A DNA stretch of 64,000 bases. Source: Pterobdella sp. o SKG-2022. Its lineage: Eukaryota > Annelida > Clitellata > Hirudinida > Piscicolidae. Below the pieces are notes generated by a model that was not told where the DNA came from, did no database searches, and saw only the letters and a program-made list of their open reading frames with translations. A program made the translations under genes and the position numbers. Positions 25,601 to 37,232 of this stretch are shown one piece after another (the first letter of the stretch is position 1; the number at the start of each line of letters is the position of its first letter). Where the stretch lies: the NCBI GenBank assembly GCA_964035795.1, contig OZ038324.1:3821854-3885853 (forward strand). Direction: 5' to 3'.

Positions 25601-28600
25601 TGGTAAATATAAGTAGCACTAGGAAGCAACACTAACCATTGGGAGACACAGCGATGGATGAGACAACAAGAACATCAAACACCTCTCCATGCTCCACAGG
25701 GTGCACCTTGCTCTTGACAAACTTCATTGTGGGTTGAGGGTTTCAATTTAACATGGGAGTTTATGAGATGTATATTACGGATGTTATAATTTTATGTATC
25801 ATGTATATAAACTGAAATTATTTATTCGCTTTCACATTTTTTCAAATATGATACATATAAGTATTTTATATAATCTTCGTTAATCACACTAGGGTGTGTG
25901 GAAAGAATGCAAGTAAAAATGAATGACTTGAATGAATAACATACCAGTAAATGGCATTACATATAATTTTTTAAATTTATAAATGTTTCAACAAAACATT
26001 ATTCAAGGAATTTGCTGAAATTTTCAATAACTAAAGCTATATCATAATTCATTAGTTATGAATTATAAGGTTTTACTCATCACATATTTAAGCTAATTTC
26101 TTGAACAAATGTGTTTTTTAATGCCTCCCCATGATTTGAAATCACATGAAACTAAATTTATTGAAAAAACTTGAAATGTCTTTTGAAGCAGCAAATGACA
26201 TACCTAAATTTGTATGTAGAAGACATATTGAATGATTGTAGAATAGGATAGGAGGTTTAATAAAGCAGGTTAAATATAGGTTGAAAAAACATGTTATCAA
26301 AAATACATCATTGAATTGGAGGGATAATTATTTACAATGAACAATGAAAAAATAAAAATATGAATGAAATGAAACATCAATTTACTATATGTAATATACT
26401 ACAAAACACAGTATGAACGACTCTCACCACCTAACAGCATATGAACACTGCTAAAAACGACATCATCACAACAATCAATGGAATCCTTTTTATAGCCCGT
26501 TTTCCTTTACCAAGGGTTGGGCTTTTTGAAAGTTCTACCTTGAAGTTGGCCTTTCCATTCAGAGCGATCGAGTGGATCCACACAAACCATTCTTTTATCA
26601 TTCAATTGAGCTCATTTCAAGTCTTTTTGGGCCTACCAGGCTTCTTGCAAGTATCTAAATCCAACTTTCGCATCTGAGAAATCCAACCCACGCTACGCTC
26701 TACATGTCCAAACCACCTCATCCTGCTTGTACAAAGAACTACCTCAACATCCCGAATGCCAAGTTTTTCATCTTGCTAATGTTTTATGATAAGGCTATAC
26801 TTATAGAAAATTATACCTTTTCTTTTAAATAAATGTATGAATCTTCAATTGATGTTTTTAAAGTTCAATTGCTATACAAAACATACTTAAGATGTCTCTG
26901 AAAAGTTACTCTTTTTCCTAATTTATCCACAATCATCATCCACACCAATAATTTTTGGTGCCTTATTGTTGCCATAGCCATGGGGTTAAAGCATTATCAT
27001 CATTATTGTTTTGTTGGTCATTTATTTTATCGGTGGTGTATGATCTTCTAGAACAGCTCCAAAGCTTCACTCAGCTTTTGAGTCGGTACTTATAACCATC
27101 ATTATTGACATGGGTGAAATCCCAATCATCCCAATAATCATCAACATTGGTGTAATGCTCATTTTTTTATAATCCTCATCATCACTATCACCAATACAAT
27201 CAGTATAATAATCCCCACCATTACAACTCTCGCCACTACTATGAACATTACAATTATCATATGTCTATGGATATATGCACAAAAAAATCAATACACCTAA
27301 CTTGTTGCAAAATTGGTGAACAAGAGTAAAGTGTTACATGCACAACATTCCACAAATAATTAAATCATTTAAAAGGCCATAAAGAGTTCAGAAAATAAAA
27401 ATGCAATGTATAACGGCATTATTATTCCCCTACCAACTAAAAACAAGGTAATCCAACAAATTGATCATATATGTATCCCAAGCACACACACACAGACACA
27501 CATTCATAAGCACCAGAAAGGTTTAAAAAATAGGCATTGCATAAAAATACATACCATCAACACTTCACAAATAAACTCTATGTAACAAGGGAAACATACA
27601 CCGAAGAAAAACCAAATGTGAAAACAAACATATAAAATACAGAATTTTTAAAAAAGCTTTTAACTAAAAAATGCGGCATTAGCTTTTGCTTTTTAATAGT
27701 TTGTTCCATGAGGATGTGATTCCTCATTAAAAAAAATAAAATACATTACAATAACCAAATAGAATTAAAAAAACAGTAAAGAATTAAGTAATAAGTAAAC
27801 GAAATATTAAAAAAAATAATATTAAAATGAAGGTTAAGAATGACAAAGAAATGAAATAAATTTCATGAAGTTATAGAGAATTAAAAATAAACTAAAACTC
27901 AATGATCATAATAGCATACTAAAAGTATGACATGATTGCAACAATGGCAGTCACAACTAGATATAAAATGATAAGCAGATCAAATATAACAAGCACCAAA
28001 GATATTATTTTGCATACAGCAAACAGCCTACAAGTCAGGCTTGCCAGTGTTTTAAATATCATAATGAAAACCACACAACAATGGTGAGTAATACATCAGG
28101 GTACACATACCAGGTTGGCAGTCTGGCGCAGAAGAAACTTGCTGGAGTCTTGAGGACTATCTACCCTCACCACCCACATTGACCTTCTGTGCGTCATCAG
28201 ATAAAACGCTGACTTTTCCTGCATGTGTATTTATGGATTTGTGCACATATAAGTTGGTGTTTGAATTATACTGTTTGAATTGTTTTTGATTAGCAGATAT
28301 TTGAAGTTACAAGAGCATTTTATAGTTATGTAAATAAGAAACATTAAGGAACTGCAAATCATTTAATGTATTGAAAATTGTTAAATGATTATATAAATGT
28401 GTTTCAACATTCAGAAGAACCCTTTACTTCATTTCACTGAACTTTTAACACTTTAATCGTTTTAAGTTTCATACTGAAAAAAAAAATTTAATAATCACTC
28501 ACTATCACCACCTTATGCTTCCATTGGTTGGTTTGAATAAATACTTATAAAAATGAAAATAATAATTAAATTTATATAATTTATACATATATTCAATATA

Positions 28601-29530
28601 CTTAGATGATTCTTGTGACACAAAATTATTGAAAACACTTGGCAAAAAAAATCACTTCATAAAATATTTTTACTCTCAAGATGTGTTTTTATTAAAATTT
28701 AGATGTCAACAGTTTCTTATAAGAAAAACAAGAGGTGAATTTGGTATAGTTAAAATCAAAATGGTTCAATTTTTTGAAGTTCAGTCTCATTACAAAATGT
28801 TATATAACATAAATTAAAACATGGACTAATTGTATAAGAATACCCAAGATAGTATGTATATAAGTAGGATGGTACAAAATTATAAAATTTCATTGAAAAT
28901 TTTTAATAAAGATGTTTTTTTGAATTTTAAATAAATTCATGTTTTGAAAAACATAAAATGCCTCTATGAGAAACCATAATGTAGTTATAATTATGAGATA
29001 GAACAACAAGAAAATTTTCCAACCTGCAGCAACCTGAAGCGCAAGTTCTTCATGGACTTTTCCATGCTGAGCAACACCTTATCTGTGTCTTTAATCACAG
29101 CTAGCCCTAGCAGCTTTTCTATTGCAGCATCTAAACTCTAGTGGTGTATGAGTGATAAATTTTAAAAGTAAAGGGATTTTAGAAATACGATATGACCAAA
29201 AAATGATTTTTTTTTCAAGCATGTTTAATGACAGAATTTGAAAAACACATATATTTAACAATATTTATGAAAGGAATTTTTAAACACGTTTGGTGTAATC
29301 AATTTAAATTCATTTTATAAAGCCAAACGAACCTTGAAGATAGGAATGATGTTATAGGGCATTGTTATCTTGACGAGTTCATCTTGATCGTGCAAGTTGT
29401 TCCAAACCTGCTTCCTGATCTCAGCCCTTTTATCTGAGTTTTCAAAAAAAATTGTTTAATTAGTATATTAGAAATATAATAATCTCATCCCATGGTTTGC
29501 CCGCATACCCGAAGATGCTTGTGAAGTCAT
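22621..29530 (-). CDS. MTHFSD: Methenyltetrahydrofolate synthetase domain-containing protein (MTHFS-like domain plus RRM)
   Basis: Predicted RNA-binding protein with a 5-formyltetrahydrofolate-cyclo-ligase-like domain. Exons in phase: 29509-29530 (MTSQASS), 29333-29433 (KRAEIRKQVWNNLHDQ), 29024-29137, 28111-28218, 25637-25721 (VFDVLVVSSIAVSPNG), 25375-25556 (RLGKNDVLGELEYAILSSLG; VDLIVTPTR), 25088-25316, 24752-24839 (Gly/Arg-rich: ERRSGGYGGRRTGKFFGRPR), 23641-23815 (PALYVGDLPKDITVETITEV, the RNP2 strand of an RRM) and 23039 leftwards (THAFAIFDKDD, the RNP1-like strand; LEGLTIEEKPLKV). The terminus is unresolved: either an acidic last exon at 22621-22749, or read-through to a stop at 22848. 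Exons 3-4 are very diverged from vertebrates. The RGG-like linker between the domains supports RNA binding. An LINE fragment lies in the intron at 26486-26767. Confidence 0.88.
24285..24345. repeat. Partial copy of the 57.6-kb inverted repeat
   Basis: The stretch ATGACAAAGTTGAATTTG, then TTGAAAACTTTAG, in an MTHFSD intron matches the right arm of the long inverted repeat at 57626-57857 (ATGACAAAGTTGAATTTTTC, then GAAAATTTTAG). The flanks diverge, so it is a solo arm. Confidence 0.45.
26486..26767 (-). mobile_element. 5'-truncated RTE-like LINE, 3' end only
   Basis: About 280 bp nearly identical to 41767-42058, the 3' end of the larger LINE in UFSP2. On the minus strand it encodes part of the C-terminal domain after the reverse transcriptase (a piece of the RMRWFGHVERSVGWISQ-type motif), then ends in GGGCTATAAAAAGGATTCC and a short TTGATTG-type tail. 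It has small deletions relative to the large copy. Its abrupt 5' end fits truncated target-primed insertion; host intron of MTHFSD. Confidence 0.8.
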
Positions 29531-32500
29531 TCCGCTGCTTTAGTAACCAGAGCCAAAACTAAAAACAATAAAACTGATTAAAACTCATTGTTAGAAAAAT
29601 TATATATTTTAGTTTGGAACAAATCATTTTTTTCGGCTCAATAGGAAAGCACTTCGGTAAAGCGAGATGACTCGTGAATATAAAAATGACTAATACGACT
29701 AGTAAATTATTAACAACGGCTGAAATGCACATTTCGTCAATAAATTTAAAATTAATTATTCGTCTGAACCGTAAAAACATTAACCTTTCACTCAAAAAAC
29801 CTTTATACGCCTTTGTGCGGTCTCTCTCGATTACGGAAACTCTTCAAAACTGCAGTTACAAGCAACCAATAGGAGTATTAGAAGGCAAAGGGTGCGTTTA
29901 AGTGTTTTATTTTAAAAAGTTTTATTTAATGAAAAAATTTTATAAAAATTTATCAACAGCTGAAATATTGAATATGCATTTTGAGTTGTTTTTGATAAAA
30001 ATGAAACACTAAGATTTTGTTTATTGCTATATATTGCAAAACATTTCGTAAGAAAACCTTACTCGAATGTATTCGAAAATGGACATCCGAGTATTTTAAT
30101 TTTCAAAATAAACATTTTTTAGTATGAATTGGAATCTATAAACAGCAAGCATTAATTAAAAGCTTTTTCTTTATTTCCTTGTCATCACAACATAAAAAAC
30201 CGGCTTTTACCCTACTTAGAAATTTCAAACCAATTTGTTGTCTTCAACTTATTTTTGATAAAAAAAACTTGGAATGAAAGTGCATTTTCATGTTTCTCAA
30301 ACTACTGAAAATTTCAATCTTTTCACTGACCTCACTCTTCCAAATTAAGAATTCTTCCTTTCTCAAAGACTCATATCAAGGTGCCATGACAATAGGGTTT
30401 CAATCAAAAACTGACTTTTATTATATGCAGTTATTTAGATCATAGAATACTGATTGGTCATTTCAATTCAGAGTTTGATATCAATTTTTGAAATGTTAAC
30501 ATCGCACCTCGCAAAAACATCGTGAACTTCTACTTTTGTTTGCTGGGAAACTCAACTTTTTCGTTCACAATGCCTTATTACATGAACGAAAAGGTGTAGA
30601 GTAACAATGAAGAAAGTAGTCACCCGCTTTATAAATTTAGCTGATATTTTGCTAATCCTCTTTTGGATTCCACGTCAAATCATTTTTAAGATAATTTTTT
30701 TTGAGTCGCAATTAGCCATTGAAAATTAAAATACTACCAAAAAAACGTTTAAAACTTTTTAGAATTGAAAACAACTTCACATAAAAATTTATACAAAATT
30801 GAAGATTCACTTTCACAACTGTTCCCGGTTTATAATTATTTCATTTCCATTTGTGCCTCAATTGATTGCCACTTCACAAAATGAAGTCATCAACTTTATC
30901 ATCACTCACCACCTTTCAAACTACCTAATTAATTTATTCTAAAAATTCTACAATTTTTTTTCTCATAAATTTTATGAAGAAAATCTCTTTTCATATTTTT
31001 TTGGTATCAATAAACGGGAAAATAATGAAATAAAACTGCCAGCAAACGGGGAATTTCAACACAGGTTCAGGATAGCAACTTCCCATATGACGTAATCAAC
31101 AAAGACGCCATCTTGCACCTGACGAATCATTTTTAGATTAAAAGAAAATTCGAAAAGAAACTTGATATTTATTTCGTGCTTGTAAATTACTTTTTGTATT
31201 GTAATTTTAACCCCTTATATTGAAAATAACATCTAAATCGAGTCACAACATAAAATAATAATAACAGGTAAATAGTTGAAAAATTGAAAATATATGAAAT
31301 AAAATGATTATTAATATTATTAAAAGTCATCAATTTGAATAAAAGAAAAAAAAAGGTCTAATAAAAAAACAATATAAAAAAAAATATGATCTTCATTTGA
31401 TATCAAACTGAAACATTAATCTTCTAAAATAAAAACGAATAAAAATAAATTCAAGGAAAAAAATAACGGATACTAATAACACTAACGGTAAGAAAACAAC
31501 GCAAATTATGATACAAAAACACCAAAAAACATAAATAATAATTTGAAAAAACTTGAAAAATAATAAAAGCAATAATATATAAATAAATAAAAACAACAAA
31601 AAATAAGAAGCAATAGAAAGGTCCGTGTCAAGAAAATCCTTGCTACAATAAGCAATTTCTGGCCGTCATTTGATTATATCCCCTCTACTACTACCACCTA
31701 CTATTGTTTTTTTTATTTTTATATTAATATTTATATTATTTTTTTATTGTTGTTTTTATTTTTGCTAATACTAATATTTCTTTACTGTCGTTGTATCAAT
31801 AAAATTGTTTTGTATTGATACTAATATGGCGTTTTTATCGATTTCTTTTAATTATTTTGTTACGAGCAATTATATACCTCATAACTATTACCAAATTATT
31901 AATTCATAAATTGGAAATTTTCTCATGATACATAAATAATTATCAATCATTGTTTTTATTTATATCGTGAACATTCCAAAAAATCATTATAAGTAGCAAC
32001 TCGATAAAAAAAGTTTTTCACAATCAATACAGGCGACAAATGGGGTGACGTAAGAACCTAGCAAACACACCATTTTTGTTCTTTATTGCATTATCAAGCC
32101 ATCTCCACCATTGAATATGTTTCCTTGCCACTGATTAGCCACTTGTTTCCATTTTTATAGCATTTTGTTCAATCTTTTCAAGGATTTTGTATTTCCTTCA
32201 GGGTTTTTTTTATTTAGGTTTTTTGTTTGCTTGAAGGAATTTTTTGTTGTAAATTAGAGATATATTCACAGTAGATTACATTAGTGACACAGTTGTAAAT
32301 TCAGTGGGTAATGAAATAAATGCAAAGCGTAAAACGGAAGGACCAATTAGGTTAGAGTAAGATTCTATTCACCCGGCACAATATATTGTGTTCACCAAAA
32401 AACAGTACCTATAAAATTCATTGTATACATCATATGAAATTTAATGTATTCAGCCAAATACAAAATTTAAACAATGTATTGTACAACCACAAATCAATAT

Positions 32501-33257
32501 ACTTGAAAAGTATCATACTTTTGCCAATAAATGGAGTTTTTTGTCACCCAAAGTTGAAACCAAAAAGAATATAAATGAAACCCAAGTAGCAAATTAAAAT
32601 TTAATATTATTTGACCATAGAAATAAAAAACCTAGCATGCTCTTTCAATAAATCTTTGTTTTTGAAATTGAATTAACTTTTAAGCAACGTTTGACACTTG
32701 AAAAACAATATGATGAACGAAAGATTGGTGGAGTAAGAGATGGAAATATAATAAGGTTTGTTTGAAATTATTATTGATGAAAACTATTTAAAATTATTGA
32801 AGGGTTTAATATTATTATTTGAAAAATTTATTACAAGTATTGTCATTATTATTGTTGTTTTTATGTTTTGAATTTTTATTATTACTGACATTATTTTGAA
32901 ATTAGTCTAGTTATTATCATTAATTAAAAAACTATTCAATAATTCATAAAAAGTCAAAATACTGAAAAATTGTCTTCAGTTGCGCACAAAAGCATCCAAC
33001 GACAAGGAGACAGCCAATCAGAAGAGAAAGGCGGGGTTTAAAGTTAGAATACTTTTATGCTGTAAATAATGTTTTTATATTCATTTACAGTGAGTAAAAG
33101 ACATTGAATGAAACTCTCATGTGCTTGTGGGTGTTTGAGTTGAAGGCTGGATATAAAAGAGACGTAAAAACGATTGCAAAAATGAATATTTGATAAAAGT
33201 TGTTTGGAAACTCCAATGTGGACATGAAACGCTGAAATCCTGTTTGTTGAGTACACA
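29531..33257. other. Intergenic AT-rich region between MTHFSD and the Sox gene
   Basis: No protein similarity was seen. It must contain the MTHFSD promoter (right side of 29530) and the Sox promoter (left of 33258). Long T- and A-rich runs (for example 31320-31620 and 31700-31760) dominate. The small ORFs at 29559-29901 and 32386-32574 show no recognisable motif. Confidence 0.6.
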
Positions 33258-34208
33258 ATGTTAAATCACTTTGAGCAACATAAATTCTTCCGAAATGTCT
33301 CTCCATCTCATGAGTTTTTCAACAAATTCAACTATAACACCAACACCAACAACTACAAAACGAACAACTCAAAGACCTATGACACATCGTTGCTAACCTC
33401 ACCTTCAAGTCACGTAAAGAGACCCATGAACGCCTTCATGGTGTGGTCGAGGGGGCAGCGGAAGAAAATGGCGGTGATGTTTCCAAACATGCACAATTCT
33501 GAGATCTCCAAGCGCTTGGGAGTGGAGTGGAAGAGATTGAGCCAGGTTGCTAAGACTCCGTACATAGACGAAGCAAAAAGGCTTCGAAATCTGCACATGA
33601 TGTTGCATCCTGGATACAAATACCGTCCCAAAAGAAGACCCAAGATAGACTGCAAATTTGACATGCCCATCAAAACTGACTCCGTCTTCCTAGAAAAAAT
33701 TAGCAGCTTTCATGGAACATTTGTTCCTACAGAGTCTGAGAAAAAAAACAGGATAAAGAAATGTCTGGATTGTTGTTATTGCCCTTGCATAACTTATCAG
33801 GGTGGCACAGAGACCGCAGTACACCACAAGAACCGTGGAACAGAATCATCTGTTGCCCACATCGATGCACCAAAGGAAGAGAAGTTATATTCATACGGAA
33901 GATCTCCCCATGCCTGGAATCCAAACTTCAACCTACATCTTTATTTTCTTCACCGTCAAAACATACTGAATAACATTGTCAAGTTTTATCAAAAGTATCC
34001 TCCCTCTTCATCAAATCTTTTTTCAAATCTACACGAGACTACCCGTCGTGGTACAACTTCACAAGATAAAAAGCACGACAAAACCATTATGAATTTATTA
34101 AACGAACAAATTAACATGCCCTGTGACATGAAAATCATTGTTGAAGATACAAATGGTTCTAATAACGCTATCAAAAAAAACAATTTGTTTCAACCGTTCC
34201 TGAATTGA
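33258..34208 (+). CDS. SoxB-like HMG-box transcription factor, intronless
   Basis: Sequence-specific DNA-binding transcription factor of the SOX family. The 316-residue ORF is uninterrupted. Residues about 52-130 form the HMG box, with [36 protein letters not shown] and [20 protein letters not shown], then a basic tail RPKRRPK that acts as nuclear signal and minor-groove clamp in the family. The [10 protein letters not shown] signature marks SOX, and the DEAKRLR/YKYRP sequence fits group B (SOX1/2/3/14/21). Some changes ([14 protein letters not shown]) are unusual for otherwise invariant SoxB sites, suggesting a fast-evolving paralogue. The N-terminal 50 residues are Asn/Thr-rich, and the C-terminal half has no recognised transactivation motif but does contain a CLDCCYCPC Cys cluster. 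Absence of introns is common in SoxB genes. Confidence 0.92.
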   Translation: MLNHFEQHKFFRNVSPSHEFFNKFNYNTNTNNYKTNNSKTYDTSLLTSPSSHVKRPMNAFMVWSRGQRKKMAVMFPNMHNSEISKRLGVEWKRLSQVAKTPYIDEAKRLRNLHMMLHPGYKYRPKRRPKIDCKFDMPIKTDSVFLEKISSFHGTFVPTESEKKNRIKKCLDCCYCPCITYQGGTETAVHHKNRGTESSVAHIDAPKEEKLYSYGRSPHAWNPNFNLHLYFLHRQNILNNIVKFYQKYPPSSSNLFSNLHETTRRGTTSQDKKHDKTIMNLLNEQINMPCDMKIIVEDTNGSNNAIKKNNLFQPFLN

Positions 34209-34222
34209 ACATCAGTCAACTT

Positions 34223-36976
34223 TTAAATATTTTCTTTCAATATTTTTTCCCAAACTTTCATGTCTCTGCTTATTTCTTGATCCTGTGGAATAGAAAAATA
34301 TGATGATGATGATGATACTATTACTACTACTACTACTACTTCGAATTGTTGCAAAAAAGAAGCTTGATAACTTCTGTTTTTGACCTTCTCCATGTCAATT
34401 TCCTGAATAAATTTTTCAAGTGTACAATTGAAATAACTATAAAACAGCACTGATTCAACCCGTATATCCACTCATCGATGGTATCGGCTTAGTACCCTAT
34501 TAAAAAAACTCAAATGATTCTCAAGTACAATGCAAGCATGGAAAAACATTCCAACTTACCACCAAGAAAAGAAAAGCATATAATATCACCTTGAAAAACT
34601 GGTAATCAAGTAAGAGTTCTTCAAAGTCTTGCGCTTCCTTCATCTCTGCGTTCTTTTCCAGCTTCAGCATCTTTATTGATATTTCGGTAATAAGCTTCAT
34701 AATCAAAACATCTCATTTTTTATTGTAACTGTGAAATACACATTGAATTAATGTAAAATTCAAGCATCATGAATTTTAGACTCTTTATTTAAAGAAACTA
34801 ATGATTATTGACATTGTTTTATTTTGAAACAACAAACTTCTTGTAAGACTTTTTACTGTTGACCATTCTTACAAATAACAATAACTAACTGATAAAAAGT
34901 TTAATAAAAATCCATTCACAACTTACCCGTGCGTAAGTTGTGAATGGATTCCACAATGCGTAAGTAGAGTTCTTCAAAACATTTTTCTTTATTTATGAGA
35001 AATTTCTTAGGGAAGCATGTGAACAAATTTTATTCAGCTAAAATTTTCGATAAGCACAACTTCATCATGATTCATTTAAAGAATGACTTATTTAGGAAAT
35101 TCAAATCTACTAAGAACATACGATGTCTTTAGAACAAATATAGAATGCATTTTAGTGTGGTCGTCTTTAAAATTAGTATTATTTTTTGCTTTTATAAGGA
35201 ATTTTTTGGTTTAATTTTATAGATAAAATGCCTTGCATTTATACAAAATTAACTTTAGTCGTATTTTATTTCTTCAACGATTTTTTCATTAACCAACTTA
35301 TTTTCTTTGCCCCCCAACCGAATTTTTCATAACCTTAAAACTATTATTACTTTCTATAATATAAATCTTCCAACTTTTTTCAACCACTACTAACTTTTTC
35401 TATAACAACATAAGCATCAGGACTAAGCTTATCCACTCTGATCGACTCCAGCTCTGCCCTCATCATATACTGAAAACATATCAATGATAACTGAATACTT
35501 ATATACGTAAATGAAAAAAAATATATAAAAATATACTTGATTGATATTTTAAAGCCGAGAAAAAGTGAATAAAGAAGCATTAACTGCCATTCCTACAACA
35601 ATTCACTGCAAGCCATAAAAAAATTCCCATATATATCCTTCTCACCTCAGCAGTCACCAACTCATAGATTACAAGCCCCATTTGTTTAAAGTCGCTGAAA
35701 TACTCCTTCGTGTTAGTCAGTAATGCCTGACGCAATGTTTCAAAAAATTATTTAGCTTTAAAACCATCACTCAAATAAGGATTCAACCCTTATATCTATG
35801 AACTCGCTCTAAAATACTTTCAAGCCACGAAGTAAGGTGGATTGAATCCCGACCTGGGTGGCATCTTTATCGCCTTAGTTTCATGCTTTAGCGTAACAAA
35901 TTTATTTTGATTTTACTTACATCGTAATGTATAGAAGCCCTGCCAAAGTCGATCAATACGATGTAACCTTGACTATCCACCATGGCGTTCCTGAGACTCA
36001 CATCTCTTTAATTTTATACGGGATGTGTCACTCGTAAAAAAACGGGGAATAACAGTTAATTGTATTTCAATTTTTAATGTTTTTATAAAAAAATTCGAAT
36101 TAAAAGATTAAAAAGTGATTTTCATTCAAATGTTTGCAAGCTGACCCATGGCAAATGGAGTTGCAATGCAGGTAGGAAAGAGCGTTCAGAATACAGCAGA
36201 CGTAAAACTTGCAGGCATAAAGCGGAAAAGTCTTCGTAGAAGCTGGTGTGTAATTGCAGTTACCGTTGTGTGTTTTATTTGACAAAAGTATGATTATGTT
36301 GAAGTCAACTTTAATGGTTTCTATTTTGGTTGGAACCTTTGCCCTCAGAAGAATGGATGCCCAGCATGTCCATGTGGAATCGCAAGGTTCCCTTGGGTAT
36401 GAAGTCAAAAACTAAAACGTTTCTTATCTGCAACAGTTGTTTTACGTGTTTATTCTTATATAATGAAAAAACTTTTTCAGATTTAATTTTGGAAGTTTTA
36501 TTATTGTTAACAAAGAATTTGCGTTTTTTCTCGTTTTATCCATTCCAACATTTTTAATAAAAACATTTCATAAATTCTAACTTAACCAATACCTAAAATG
36601 GTGGGTACCTTACAGCGGAAAACCTGAAGGAGACGACAGATGAAACGTTCACAGCCGGGTCTTTGAGCTGCTCCAAGGATTTGCGCTTCTTTGTTGAATT
36701 CCCTTTCCATTCTCTTGTCAGTTCTGAACATTTTGAGCACTAAGTTTTGGTTTTTTCCATTTTTCACTCTTATTATCTTGAAAATTGATTTAATTTTGGG
36801 AACTTTGAGAAATCATGCAAAGAACTGATTCAAAAAATTTTATTAAACAGTTCATAAAACTAATAATGTTGAATATGCCATAGAAAACCATTATGTCAAT
36901 CTTTTACTTCGGTTCCATCATTTCCACTAAACAAATAACTGACGAATTGATAGTCGTTTAATTTTGTAGTTACCAT
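34223..36976 (-). CDS. Compact protein-kinase-fold protein (276 aa), atypical or pseudo-kinase
   Basis: Nine exons join in phase: 36908-36976, 36609-36776, 36337-36427, 36146-36242, 35921-36005, 35646-35726, 35395-35469, 34590-34694 and 34223-34282. The kinase fold is shown by a glycine-loop-like SGNDGTE (residues 17-23), the beta3 Lys in NLVLKMF, a helix-C Glu in REFNKEAQIL, catalytic-loop HGDVSLRN (Asp and Asn kept, the usual Lys replaced by Ser) and DFG in YIVLIDFGRAS. Only about 23 residues separate DFG from the helix-F motif SDFKQMGLVIYELV, and no APE motif is present, so the activation segment is drastically shortened. The C-terminal lobe is also short and ends in charged helices. The start ATG at 36976 is chosen because no splice acceptor precedes that exon. 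The overall pattern resembles AGC/CAMK-like eukaryotic kinases but I cannot name an orthologue. Its stop codon lies 14 bp from the Sox stop codon. Confidence 0.78.
34909..34950. repeat. Perfect 18-bp inverted repeat
   Basis: AATCCATTCACAACTTAC and its exact reverse complement are separated by six bases (CCGTGC), inside an intron of the kinase-like gene. A partial third copy of the arm end (GCGTAAG) follows at 34958. It would form a strong hairpin in RNA or cruciform DNA. Confidence 0.7.
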
Positions 36977-37232
36977 TTGGTTTGTTTGTTGTCAATAGTG
37001 TTTTTTTAGCGAGACGTTTTAAAAATTAGAATTTTCATAAAATTGAAAAACAGGTTGAAAATTATTCACTGAATTTATATTTTATTTATGAAAAATTTCT
37101 AAAAAATATTTTAAACAATAGAGCTGTCCAATATATGAAATGTCCTTTAAAACCAGCAGTCAAGTTTAAAAGTGTATGAAAGTGTTTAGACCTTTGTTGC
37201 AAATAAAATAAATAGGAACATTACACGAGGAA

